From NCBI GenBank assembly GCA_023053545.1, contig JAKZAN010000001.1:10622565-10686564 (forward strand): DNA of 64,000 nucleotides. The letters run 5' to 3'. Positions 7,811 through 17,939 of this stretch are shown here, piece by piece. Origin of the DNA: Lepidurus packardi. Its lineage: Eukaryota > Arthropoda > Branchiopoda > Notostraca > Triopsidae. The position numbers were made by a program, and so were the translations under genes. How positions within the stretch are numbered: the first letter of the stretch is position 1; each line of letters starts with the position of its first letter. The notes under the pieces are model-generated. The model was not told where the DNA came from and searched no databases. It saw only the letters and a list, made by a program, of their open reading frames with translations.

Positions 7811-9523
7811 ATGAACTTTGTGGTTGACATCAAGATGATTATCATGGTGATCGGATTATGGATGATGTTACCCTCTGTAAACCTTCTATTGGCATATGAT
7901 TGTTTAAAGTTAGAACACACATCTCCTTTCACTCTGATGACCGAAGACCAATGTCTCCAACAGGCGCAAGAAACAGCCATGGAGCGGCCTGTTGAGATAA
8001 CTCTTTTGCAAGCGAAACGAAGTGTTGTAGTAGATGGGTGGATGTGTCAATTGCGTGTTGCCCACGAATCCTATTACTGTACTTGGGACCGGGATCTCAC
8101 CCCCACAGCAAACAAACAACACTCTGTCATTCCCACAACAATCCCTGTTCGAGGTCGCGAATGCCTCAACTGGATGACACAGAATAAAGGGTTATACCAT
8201 ACAACACCTTTTATGACCAAGATGGGTTCAATAACACGCACCCGAGTGAAGGGGGATAATATTGATCACGAGGGTTTTTGCATTGGAAAATCGATCCACA
8301 TCACCGTTGAATGGATTGAAGCCAGTCTTTCACCTATCAGAGTTGTAGCTAATCTTTCTCCACTCGGGCAAATATCAAGTTATGCTCTATTATCTGGCGA
8401 GCAATTAGATCCAGATGGCCCGTTTTCAATGGTAGATTTAGGAGGCTCAGCATATGGGATCCCAAGCATAAATAGCTCGGACTGCAACCTAGTAAAGCTA
8501 TACAGTGGTCCCGGAGTTGTTCTTCAATTCCCCGGAGGAGGAGAAATCCTGATTATCCATAAATTATCAACAGGTGTTCGCCTGAGTGGAATTGTTGATC
8601 GCTGCCATATATCTCTATGGCTTACAGCAGATCCCTTTTTATTTGTGACTAATTCCAGCTCTTACCCCTTGCCTCAGGAATCCTTGGAGGTTGTTGGTGC
8701 TTGGTCCTCCGTAATACAAGCTGCAACAGAATTTTCAGTCTCGTCTTCATTGGCCGCTATCCTCAACTCCAGGCAAGTCAGCTTGATCAACATGTGTCGT
8801 CTGGAGACATCTCTTAGACGAGAAATGCTTTATTCATCGGCCTTGGATCCAGAAATGTTAGGTTACCGACTCACTGGCCAACCGGGGTGGTCAGCCACCG
8901 TTGCAGGAGAGCTCATTAAACTCAGCAAGTGCAGTAGTGTTGTGGTAAAATTAGCCCCGAAGAAATCGTGTTTTACCTTACTCCCTATTGCTAGAGATGG
9001 TGACGACTTAGAATTGTTCATGCATCCGGTTCATAGGACAATTCATACCTCTGCTGTGCAAATATCCTGTGAAGATCCGGCACTCCCAGGATTTTCATCC
9101 GGCAATCAATGGTACGAAATGTCCCCATCTATTCGCCCCCTTGGCCAGATTAACCCCTTGCCTTCAGATCTGAAGGCATACCATACGCTCGACACTTCAA
9201 AAAGGGGTTTATTATATACAGCAGATGTTTTAGCCCGATTAGAAGGTACCACCTGGATTAACGATCGAAAGCGTGTCCTACAAGATTCTCTCCTGAATGA
9301 GGGAGAAATCACTGCTGACGGAACTTCGTTCTCTGTTGGTTATCCTGGAATCTTTGGTGTCATAGGGGGACCATCGACATTAACCATTGTTTGTTGGGTT
9401 ATCTTGGTTGTTTGGTTAACCTTAATCACGGTTATAGTGGTTCGCAACTGGATGACTCAACAAAAATCAGGATCGCCAGCATCGTCCGTGACTGTATCAG
9501 TGGCAACATCATCCCACTTCTGA
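7811..9523 (+). CDS. G: Viral glycoprotein-like protein, unit 1 (type I membrane protein)
   Basis: 570 residues from the ATG 8 bp after the junction signal. The first 28 residues form a signal peptide (hydrophobic IIMVIGLWMMLPSVNLLLA), and the mature start would be near Tyr29. The ectodomain has twelve Cys and N-glycosylation sequons at NLS, NSSD and NSSS. One membrane span (STLTIVCWVILVVWLTLITVIVV) lies about 30-50 residues from the end and is followed by a short tail, as in viral class I or III envelope proteins. No polybasic furin site is obvious. The final residues Ser-His-Phe and the TGA lie inside the 17-base PBS, so the natural viral C-terminus has been cut off and replaced. A longer upstream frame overlapping P (from 7565) was rejected because the signal peptide starts at 7811. 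Chuvirus-like G is a possibility that I cannot confirm. Confidence 0.68.
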   Translation: MNFVVDIKMIIMVIGLWMMLPSVNLLLAYDCLKLEHTSPFTLMTEDQCLQQAQETAMERPVEITLLQAKRSVVVDGWMCQLRVAHESYYCTWDRDLTPTANKQHSVIPTTIPVRGRECLNWMTQNKGLYHTTPFMTKMGSITRTRVKGDNIDHEGFCIGKSIHITVEWIEASLSPIRVVANLSPLGQISSYALLSGEQLDPDGPFSMVDLGGSAYGIPSINSSDCNLVKLYSGPGVVLQFPGGGEILIIHKLSTGVRLSGIVDRCHISLWLTADPFLFVTNSSSYPLPQESLEVVGAWSSVIQAATEFSVSSSLAAILNSRQVSLINMCRLETSLRREMLYSSALDPEMLGYRLTGQPGWSATVAGELIKLSKCSSVVVKLAPKKSCFTLLPIARDGDDLELFMHPVHRTIHTSAVQISCEDPALPGFSSGNQWYEMSPSIRPLGQINPLPSDLKAYHTLDTSKRGLLYTADVLARLEGTTWINDRKRVLQDSLLNEGEITADGTSFSVGYPGIFGVIGGPSTLTIVCWVILVVWLTLITVIVVRNWMTQQKSGSPASSVTVSVATSSHF

Positions 9524-9528
9524 CACCA
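9512..9528 (-). promoter_or_regulatory. Primer-binding site at viral unit 1/2 boundary
   Basis: TCCCACTTCTGACACCA on the plus strand, 17 bases identical to the short element's PBS. Identity between the two stops sharply at its inner edge: GCGAA lies upstream in the native element, ACATCA in the viral unit. It contains the G stop codon (TGA at 9521-9523). Confidence 0.8.
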
Positions 9529-9531
9529 AAT

Positions 9532-9663
9532 TGTAGGAAACTGTTTTGGGCGATTAAATTGTTTTGAGCGGTTGGGCGGAAGGCTGTGAGTTCTTTTTTC
9601 GCTCAACGGTAAAATACCGTACAACTTTATTCACTATTTTCGTCGGTACAAGTTTTCGGTACA
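9532..9663 (-). repeat. LTR C (between viral units 1 and 2)
   Basis: Identical in layout to LTR B, and shared by the two flanking units. Confidence 0.85.
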
Positions 9664-9689
9664 TTTTATCTTTTAATTCTGACTCAAAA

Positions 9690-11549
9690 ATGGCTAGCCC
9701 CAATGATCAGGTATTCACTGTTCTGAGGAATTTCCAAGGAGTAATTAGAGCTGGGACAGGGGATCCAACGGTGGAAATGGACCCTGGAGGAGGCATTACG
9801 GCGTCTTGGGAAGTCTGGAGCGATGTCTCTGCTTACATTCGGTCATATGATTTAAAGACCCTTGTGACGATAGTCCCCTCAACCCACTGGGAGAATACAA
9901 TGGTACTTGAGGTTCCTCCAGATTATGAAGGAACCACTCAACTGTTAGCAATCTGGCTGAGAAGTGGTATTACTCGAACAGCACAAGGAAATTTTGACGC
10001 TGTTCTGCTTGTGGGTAATCAAGAACAGGCAATCCCGGCACTGGCCAGCATCATTTGCTCAGTGATGGATTTGTGCACTGTCATCCTCCCAGATGTATTA
10101 TTGCAACACTACAATCGAACATTGGTTCCGGGAAATAACGTGGGTTTGGTGGATTCCCGACCGGTCTTCTTTTTGTGTAATGACCGCCAACTGGACGCGT
10201 TACTGTTGTGCCCAAACGTGAATCAGGTTGAAAAGATTTTGAGCACGTTGGTTCACCTTTTTCCATTCGTGCTCCCTGAGTTCCGGCGATCGTTCCAACA
10301 ATACAATTACCAAATGGCTGAAACATCCCGTGGTGCCTCAACAGATGGTACAGCCATTGTTAATCGAATTCAGTTTACTCGATCCTTCTACGCTAAGACT
10401 GCTGTCATGTGTTTTGTGTCGGGTTACACTAGAGATAACACTATTACGACTCAATTGTACGGTCGTTACAAGGCGTGTTGCGCAAATGCCCGACAGGAAA
10501 TTCTGGATCTTACTCAATTTCGCTTAACCTATGGCACGCTCGGAGTTTCTCCCGGAGATGTGGATGGCTCCATTACGGCTGCACTAGGGATGGCTATAGG
10601 TCGGGACTCCCAACTGCAGTATTCGCTGGAGGTGACCAAGGATACCATGGTCACATTAAAAAATCTTCAGCGTGCTCCGGGTGTGACCCTATGGGGATCT
10701 GCCGTCTTTGACGGTCTTAGGCTGGTTTTCTCGTACGCTCATCTATCAACTCTCACGTTTGCGGGGTTAGTGCGTACAGCTACCCTAAATGAGCGGACTC
10801 CTTTAAGCACTGATTTTGAAGGGGAGGCAATAGCATTAGACAATGCGATGATGATGATTCCAGGCCAACCCTTCAGGGGGATGACGGCCACTCTGCATCC
10901 TGCTCTTCAGGTGGCAAACTTCTCCAAGTTTGCATACCTAGGATTGCTGTATCATGCTGAATCGCTCGATGAGAAGGAAAAAGCAGATTGGGCGGCATAT
11001 AACACGGCGGGAGTACGGGCTCATCTACATAGTTCGAGAGACCAAGCCCGAGTGGCCCTCATGGCAACAGCACTCCCAGAGCCCAGGATAGTAGATATTA
11101 TCTACCTTGTAGATCTTGGTTTTGTTGACGAGGTCTATAAGGCGTTAAAGCCTCTTGGCCCGTCTTCTGTTGATACTCTATATACAATGTTGTATAGAAA
11201 AGAGTCAACTGCTCTCTGGTTTAATCAGGAGAAAAGGACTAGAGTTTTGGGTAAAACGCTCGAGTATGCAAGAATTATAACCACCCACGTGAAAGAGGCT
11301 TGGGGCACAACTAAAGCTCGCGTCGGAGCTGAAATTAATGACATCCAGGATGCCGAGGAACGACGCCGAGCCAACCAGTCGGTGCGCGATTTCGAGGCGG
11401 AATTGAATGGCCAATTGGCTGGTTTAACCCCAACGGAGGCATTGCTCCCTACATCCCCCGACGCCTCGTTGCGGCCTATCATTGACACATTACGTACACA
11501 ATTAGATCAGCTGACTCAATCCGTTCGTAATTTTCAGTATACTCATTAA
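9690..11549 (+). CDS. N: Viral nucleoprotein-like protein, unit 2
   Basis: Intact 619-residue copy. It differs from unit 1 by Lys at residue 324 (unique to this copy) and Thr at residue 439 (shared with unit 3). The rest is identical at the protein level, so it is functionally indistinguishable by sequence. Confidence 0.6.
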   Translation: MASPNDQVFTVLRNFQGVIRAGTGDPTVEMDPGGGITASWEVWSDVSAYIRSYDLKTLVTIVPSTHWENTMVLEVPPDYEGTTQLLAIWLRSGITRTAQGNFDAVLLVGNQEQAIPALASIICSVMDLCTVILPDVLLQHYNRTLVPGNNVGLVDSRPVFFLCNDRQLDALLLCPNVNQVEKILSTLVHLFPFVLPEFRRSFQQYNYQMAETSRGASTDGTAIVNRIQFTRSFYAKTAVMCFVSGYTRDNTITTQLYGRYKACCANARQEILDLTQFRLTYGTLGVSPGDVDGSITAALGMAIGRDSQLQYSLEVTKDTMVTLKNLQRAPGVTLWGSAVFDGLRLVFSYAHLSTLTFAGLVRTATLNERTPLSTDFEGEAIALDNAMMMIPGQPFRGMTATLHPALQVANFSKFAYLGLLYHAESLDEKEKADWAAYNTAGVRAHLHSSRDQARVALMATALPEPRIVDIIYLVDLGFVDEVYKALKPLGPSSVDTLYTMLYRKESTALWFNQEKRTRVLGKTLEYARIITTHVKEAWGTTKARVGAEINDIQDAEERRRANQSVRDFEAELNGQLAGLTPTEALLPTSPDASLRPIIDTLRTQLDQLTQSVRNFQYTH

Positions 11550-11615
11550 AATCGGGCTTGTGGATTGTTGCCAGGTGAATGAGGTCCAGCATGCTACGGT
11601 TGTTATCTGGGCCAT

Positions 11616-11637
11616 TTAGAAAAACCTTAAGAAAACG
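11616..11637 (+). promoter_or_regulatory. Viral N/P gene junction, unit 2
   Basis: Same junction sequence as at 6371-6392. Confidence 0.68.
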
Positions 11638-11653
11638 TCTTTCATAAGTTGTC

Positions 11654-13009
11654 ATGGCGACGAATTGGGATTTGCCTGAGTATGATTTTTCAGTTGAGCC
11701 AGATCCTCAATCATTTCTTGCAGCGGATTATGAGGAACAAACTCGGAGCACCGGTCGACGCAGGTTCCCAGCTACAGTAAGATCATCCTTGTCAGGCCCG
11801 GGGACCCCACATCAAAGTCATTCTCAAGAGATAGGTGTCACCCCCAGGGTTGCACCTAGATCCTTGTTGTTAGCAACAGCCCCCACTTTTGTTCCTCAAT
11901 CATCGCAGGCACAATATCATGCGGAACAATTACAACAAGCAGGTGTGTTTTATCCGGTAACAGCATCCTCAGCCAAACACATGGACGTGCAAGCTCAACA
12001 AAAAGAAATGATAGAGGATCCTTGGTACAATGTTGATGAGCAAGTCTATCCGCGCCCGCCTTCCGTGACTGAGCTAGTGACATCATTTGAGAATTTGGCT
12101 CCTCGATCGCCCCGCAGAAAGCGAACTCAACGAGGTCGTGGACGAGGATCTAATCATCAAGGAAAGGGGCAACAGAAGGCCAAGTATGCAGAACGAAACA
12201 CCTCCACTTACTTAGATGCTGTGAAACAATCAACCAAAACCCGGTTTGCACCCCTCCCTACTCAAACACACTTTAAATTAGGAGTTCATCCTAACGGAAC
12301 TTACCACATTCCTGTTGAAGTGTTTACGAAAATTGAGCAGGGTTTGACAATAGATGAAGATTACCTTCAGGCCCTTCGTCGAGTTTGGATGTCCGACAAT
12401 TTTGCCAGGTTGACCGGATCAGCTCCTAACTTCTTGTTCTCTGTATTCCTCAGAGGGATACCACCTACTGTTTCCGCCCACCAACGTGCTACTATGATTG
12501 TTGAAGCCCAGTATCACCTTCAAGCTCTTATGTTGGGGACAATTGAGCAAAATCACCAGGAATTTCATGACTCTTTGAAATTATTGGCCACTTTTCAACC
12601 TCCCTTATCTGGAGTAGCCACCAAGTTAGATCAATTAAACCTCAACATGAGACAACTTCAATCAGGCTTGGACACAATTCATAAGGCTATTGTTGGTGAA
12701 ACCACAGCCTATTCCAATAGGGCAACTCTTGCTTTGAAGACCCTGGAATCAACAATTAGGGACTTTTCAACTTCCTTTGCTCATAGTGCAAAAGCATTAA
12801 CAGCTGCCATTGGTCAGACAACAAAAGCTTCTTCGAGTGTTGGTTCTCCTTGCCCTCCTGCTGCAGCACCGTCCATCTCTAGTAGAGGTTCAACCCATGC
12901 TTTCTCCTCTGTTAGTGGCTTCACTCCTCATGGTCCACAGCCACAGATGCAAGGTCCACGAACCCAAGCCACTACTCGTGGCCGTATCCCAACGATGGTC
13001 ATCTTGTAG
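11654..13009 (+). CDS. P: Viral phosphoprotein-position protein, unit 2
   Basis: Intact 451-residue copy with the same protein sequence as unit 1. Confidence 0.5.
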   Translation: MATNWDLPEYDFSVEPDPQSFLAADYEEQTRSTGRRRFPATVRSSLSGPGTPHQSHSQEIGVTPRVAPRSLLLATAPTFVPQSSQAQYHAEQLQQAGVFYPVTASSAKHMDVQAQQKEMIEDPWYNVDEQVYPRPPSVTELVTSFENLAPRSPRRKRTQRGRGRGSNHQGKGQQKAKYAERNTSTYLDAVKQSTKTRFAPLPTQTHFKLGVHPNGTYHIPVEVFTKIEQGLTIDEDYLQALRRVWMSDNFARLTGSAPNFLFSVFLRGIPPTVSAHQRATMIVEAQYHLQALMLGTIEQNHQEFHDSLKLLATFQPPLSGVATKLDQLNLNMRQLQSGLDTIHKAIVGETTAYSNRATLALKTLESTIRDFSTSFAHSAKALTAAIGQTTKASSSVGSPCPPAAAPSISSRGSTHAFSSVSGFTPHGPQPQMQGPRTQATTRGRIPTMVIL

Positions 13010-13026
13010 GTTGTCTAACAGTTTAC

Positions 13027-13047
13027 TTAGAAAAACCATAAGACAAC
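13027..13047 (+). promoter_or_regulatory. Viral P/G gene junction, unit 2
   Basis: Same junction sequence as at 7782-7802. Confidence 0.68.
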
Positions 13048-13055
13048 ATTCAAAA

Positions 13056-14768
13056 ATGAACTTTGTGGTTGACATCAAGATGATTATCATGGTGATCGGA
13101 TTATGGATGATGTTACCCTCTGTAAACCTTCTATTGGCATATGATTGTTTAAAGTTAGAACACACATCTCCTTTCACTCTGATGACCGAAGACCAATGTC
13201 TCCAACAGGCGCAAGAAACAGCCATGGAGCGGCCTGTTGAGATAACTCTTTTGCAAGCGAAACGAAGTGTTGTAGTAGATGGGTGGATGTGTCAATTGCG
13301 TGTTGCCCACGAATCCTATTACTGTACTTGGGACCGGGATCTCACCCCCACAGCAAACAAACAACACTCTGTCATTCCCACAACAATCCCTGTTCGAGGT
13401 CGCGAATGCCTCAACTGGATGACACAGAATAAAGGGTTATACCATACAACACCTTTTATGACCAAGATGGGTTCAATAACACGCACCCGAGTGAAGGGGG
13501 ATAATATTGATCACGAGGGTTTTTGCATTGGAAAATCGATCCACATCACCGTTGAATGGATTGAAGCCAGTCTTTCACCTATCAGAGTTGTAGCTAATCT
13601 TTCTCCACTCGGGCAAATATCAAGTTATGCTCTATTATCTGGCGAGCAATTAGATCCAGATGGCCCGTTTTCAATGGTAGATTTAGGAGGCTCAGCATAT
13701 GGGATCCCAAGCATAAATAGCTCGGACTGCAACCTAGTAAAGCTATACAGTGGTCCCGGAGTTGTTCTTCAATTCCCCGGAGGAGGAGAAATCCTGATTA
13801 TCCATAAATTATCAACAGGTGTTCGCCTGAGTGGAATTGTTGATCGCTGCCATATATCTCTATGGCTTACAGCAGATCCCTTTTTATTTGTGACTAATTC
13901 CAGCTCTTACCCCTTGCCTCAGGAATCCTTGGAGGTTGTTGGTGCTTGGTCCTCCGTAATACAAGCTGCAACAGAATTTTCAGTCTCGTCTTCATTGGCC
14001 GCTATCCTCAACTCCAGGCAAGTCAGCTTGATCAACATGTGTCGTCTGGAGACATCTCTTAGACGAGAAATGCTTTATTCATCGGCCTTGGATCCAGAAA
14101 TGTTAGGTTACCGACTCACTGGCCAACCGGGGTGGTCAGCCACCGTTGCAGGAGAGCTCATTAAACTCAGCAAGTGCAGTAGTGTTGTGGTAAAATTAGC
14201 CCCGAAGAAATCGTGTTTTACCTTACTCCCTATTGCTAGAGATGGTGACGACTTAGAATTGTTCATGCATCCGGTTCATAGGACAATTCATACCTCTGCT
14301 GTGCAAATATCCTGTGAAGATCCGGCACTCCCAGGATTTTCATCCGGCAATCAATGGTACGAAATGTCCCCATCTATTCGCCCCCTTGGCCAGATTAACC
14401 CTTTGCCTTCAGATCTGAAGGCATACCATACGCTCGACACTTCAAAAAGGGGTTTATTATATACAGCAGATGTTTTAGCCCGATTAGAAGGTACCACCTG
14501 GATTAACGATCGAAAGCGTGTCCTACAAGATTCTCTCCTGAATGAGGGAGAAATCACTGCTGACGGAACTTCGTTCTCTGTTGGTTATCCTGGAATCTTT
14601 GGTGTCATAGGGGGACCATCGACATTAACCATTGTTTGTTGGGTTATCTTGGTTGTTTGGTTAACCTTAATCACGGTTATAGTGGTTCGCAACTGGATGA
14701 CTCAACAAAAATCAGGATCGCCAGCATCGTCCGTGACTGTATCAGTGGCAACATCATCCCACTTCTGA
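13056..14768 (+). CDS. G: Viral glycoprotein-like protein, unit 2
   Basis: Intact 570-residue copy, protein identical to unit 1. A silent C-to-T difference near 14401 is shared with unit 3 and separates both from unit 1. The stop again lies in the PBS. Confidence 0.67.
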   Translation: MNFVVDIKMIIMVIGLWMMLPSVNLLLAYDCLKLEHTSPFTLMTEDQCLQQAQETAMERPVEITLLQAKRSVVVDGWMCQLRVAHESYYCTWDRDLTPTANKQHSVIPTTIPVRGRECLNWMTQNKGLYHTTPFMTKMGSITRTRVKGDNIDHEGFCIGKSIHITVEWIEASLSPIRVVANLSPLGQISSYALLSGEQLDPDGPFSMVDLGGSAYGIPSINSSDCNLVKLYSGPGVVLQFPGGGEILIIHKLSTGVRLSGIVDRCHISLWLTADPFLFVTNSSSYPLPQESLEVVGAWSSVIQAATEFSVSSSLAAILNSRQVSLINMCRLETSLRREMLYSSALDPEMLGYRLTGQPGWSATVAGELIKLSKCSSVVVKLAPKKSCFTLLPIARDGDDLELFMHPVHRTIHTSAVQISCEDPALPGFSSGNQWYEMSPSIRPLGQINPLPSDLKAYHTLDTSKRGLLYTADVLARLEGTTWINDRKRVLQDSLLNEGEITADGTSFSVGYPGIFGVIGGPSTLTIVCWVILVVWLTLITVIVVRNWMTQQKSGSPASSVTVSVATSSHF

Positions 14769-14773
14769 CACCA
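14757..14773 (-). promoter_or_regulatory. Primer-binding site at viral unit 2/3 boundary
   Basis: Same 17-base tRNA-Leu-type site, minus orientation, overlapping the end of G. Confidence 0.8.
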
Positions 14774-14776
14774 AAT

Positions 14777-14908
14777 TGTAGGAAACTGTTTTGGGCGATT
14801 AAATTGTTTTGAGCGGTTGGGCGGAAGGCTGTGAGTTCTTTTTTCGCTCAACGGTAAAATACCGTACAACTTTATTCACTATTTTCGTCGGTACAAGTTT
14901 TCGGTACA
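14777..14908 (-). repeat. LTR D (between viral units 2 and 3)
   Basis: 132 bp, same as LTRs B and C. Confidence 0.85.
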
Positions 14909-16033
14909 TTTTATCTTTTAATTCTGACTCAAAAATGGCTAGCCCCAATGATCAGGTATTCACTGTTCTGAGGAATTTCCAAGGAGTAATTAGAGCTGGG
15001 ACAGGGGATCCAACGGTGGAAATGGACCCTGGAGGAGGCATTACGGCGTCTTGGGAAGTCTGGAGCGATGTCTCTGCTTACATTCGGTCATATGATTTAA
15101 AGACCCTTGTGACGATAGTCCCCTCAACCCACTGGGAGAATACAATGGTACTTGGGGTTCTTCCAGATTATGAAGGAACCACTCAACTGTTAGCAATCTG
15201 GCTGAGAAGTGGTATTACTCGAACAGCACAAGGAAATTTTGACGCTGTTCTGCTTGTGGGTAATCAAGAACAGGCAATCCCGGCACTGGCCAGCATCATT
15301 TGCTCAGTGATGGATTTGTGCACTGTCATCCTCCCAGATGTATTATTGCAACACTACAATCGAACATTGGTTCCGGGAAATAACGTGGGTTTGGTGGATT
15401 CCCGACCGGTCTTCTTTTTGTGTAATGACCGCCAACTGGACGCGTTACTGTTGTGCCCAAACGTGAATCAGGTTGAAAAGATTTTGAGCACGTTGGTTCA
15501 CCTTTTTCCATTCGTGCTCCCTGAGTTCCGGCGATCGTTCCAACAATACAATTACCAAATGGCTGAAACATCCCGTGGTGCCTCAACAGATGGTACAGCC
15601 ATTGTTAATCGAATTCAGTTTACTCGATCCTTCTACGCTAAGACTGCTGTCATGTGTTTTGTGTCGGGTTACACTAGAGATAACACTATTACGACTCAAT
15701 TGTACGGTCGTTACAAGGCGTGTTGCGCAAATGCCCGACAGGAAATTCTGGATCTTACTCAATTTCGCTTAACCTATGGCACGCTCGGAGTTTCTCCCGG
15801 AGATGTGGATGGCTCCATTACGGCTGCACTAGGGATGGCTATAGGTCGGGACTCCCAACTGCAGTATTCGCTGGAGGTGACCAAGGATACCATGGTCACA
15901 TTAGAAAATCTTCAGCGTGCTCCGGGTGTGACCCTATGGGGATCTGCCGTCTTTGACGGTCTTAGGCTGGTTTTCTCGTACGCTCATCTATCAACTCTCA
16001 CGTTTGCGGGGTTAGTGCGTACAGCTACCCTAA

Positions 16034-16161
16034 TGGCGTTTTCCTTTGGGAGCCCTAGTGCTGAACTTTCATCCACTGAGTGCACTTTGCGTTTTCCTTT
16101 GGGAAGCGAGAGCAAGTTCAGTGACACTGGGCAAATTCCTTTGGGAAGGTGCGCACTGGAA
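16034..16161. repeat. Harbinger left end with subterminal TTCCTTTGGGA repeats
   Basis: TTCCTTTGGGA occurs at about 16043, 16094 and 16136 on the plus strand. The right end has the same word at 18857 and its complement at 18953. The spacing is irregular, which fits binding sites for the Myb-like partner protein. Confidence 0.6.
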
Positions 16162-16241
16162 AGTGCGGCCAAGGGCAGCTTTTGCAGCTCTGACTTTTTC
16201 GGCAGTGCTACAGTTTGAGAGCGGTAGGTTTGGCGCCAAAT

Positions 16242-17584
16242 ATGAACCCAACACAAAAACAAAAGTTACTTTTTCTTCTTTTAGAGGAAATGTCGTCCTC
16301 AAGTTCTAGTAGTGACAGTGACAGTGATGAAATGGCTTTTTTACTTGCGGATTATCAAATTCCCAGGCCCAAAATAAGGAACTACGGGTCCATAATACGT
16401 TTGTACTCGGACGAAGAGGTAACCTAGCTACCTTGTGATTATTCGTTTATAATATCCAGTTCTCTATTCGTTTTTAGTTCAGGAAGAACTTCCGAATGTC
16501 TCGGCGGGTATGCGACCAACTTATCACGTTATTCCATAATTCTGATTTCTACCCGAAAAGTTGTACGCGTGGGGGTATTCCTCCTAACTCAGCCGACAAT
16601 TACATCTTGTCATTCCTATGGTACTTCATGGGTCTTTAGATAAATTATAACAATCAGTTTATAGGTTTGCAGGTAATAAAGCGTGTCTGCGGGACACTGC
16701 TGGTCGTTTCGGGATTGGCGAGACATCACTGTTTCGCCAAATAAACAAAGTAATGGAGTTTTTGCTGGACATCGCGCCACTGTACATATCTTTTCCCAGT
16801 ACTGTGGAGGCAAAGCGAAAACTAGCCGATGAATTTTATAGGGTAAGTACTGCTATTTAGCGCTTTAAGAGTCAATAGAGGCTATTTATTAGGTTGCTGG
16901 ATTCCCTGGGGTGCTCGGGTGCATAGACGGAAGCTACATATCCGTCAGAACACCAGCACATAAAATACGGTCTACCTACGTGAATCGCCACGACCAGGTA
17001 TCCGTAACAATGCAAGGCATCTGTGACGCGAATAGAGCATTTCTCGACGTCTTTACGGGAACACCCAGCAAAATCCATGATGCCCGCATCTACAAGATGT
17101 CTTTCATCTCTAAGGACTTGCCTGTTATCTGCAACGGCGATTACCATCTACTTGGTAAGCTTTCAAATCATTAACTAAAATATTAAAACGTTCTAGTTTA
17201 GGAGATTCAGCATACCCACTGTCCGAATGGCTAATGACGCCACACAAAGATTTCGGAAACTTAACCCCTGAAAAACTCCAATTCAACCGCAAGCTAAGCT
17301 CAACGAGGGTACTAATTGAGAATGCCTTTGGCATTCTCAAACAACGGTTCCGGCAACTTCAGCATCTGGAATTCCACAGTGTGGATAAGATAACTAAGTT
17401 TATTATTTCTTGCTGCGTTCTTCATAATTTGTGTATTCGGAACAACGACATTGAGTTCGATACTGTCCCCGAAGAAAACAACCCTGCCGGAGAAGATTGC
17501 CCTCAAGCAAGCGGGCGAGAAGCCGAAACGCGACTCCGCGGAGAAGCAAAGCGGGAGCGCCTAGCCATACAAATGGCTAGTTAA
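16242..17584 (+). CDS. Harbinger transposase (DDE_Tnp_4 / HARBI1-like nuclease), five exons
   Basis: Exons 16242-16418, 16478-16620, 16665-16842, 16893-17154 and 17202-17584 give 380 residues. All four introns (44-59 bp) have GT-AG ends and keep the frame, and joining across them produces conserved family text (SFLWFAGNKACLRDTAGRFG; LLGDSAYPL). The catalytic triad is visible: Asp in GCIDGSYI (exon 4), Asp in GDSAYPL (exon 4/5 junction) and Glu in TRVLIENAFGILK (exon 5). An acidic Ser/Asp tract follows the start. This is the cut-and-paste nuclease and needs the element's Myb-like protein for DNA binding and nuclear import. The ATG at 16242 was chosen as the first Met in the frame. No disabling change seen. 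Confidence 0.88.
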
Positions 17585-17939
17585 GACAGATTGAAATCTG
17601 CATATCTTGTGGTAAAAAAAAAAAAAAAAACTATTTTTCATTAAACGAAAATTTCGCAAAAATTGTATTGAAAACGTAACAACTTTGCCTCCCATTTTCA
17701 GAACTCACTGACAGTTTTACTAACTTTACGTACATTCCGGAATACAAATTTACCTGGATGAGATCTTAACGTTTCTTGGATAAACATGACATTGGTTTGA
17801 TAAACGATGACTTAGTTATAACACTGAGGTAACATTGAATCACTGAGAATTTTGGCAGTCATCTTACAAGGCAGTGAAAATCACAGAGTTAAGATTTGAG
17901 TACTGGTAAAAATTAGAATTGCGAACCGGGCCAAAAAAT
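17585..17939. other. Intergenic region between the convergent Harbinger genes
   Basis: Contains an A-run at 17613-17630 and AT-rich 3' UTR-like sequence. No ORF is recognised. Confidence 0.5.
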
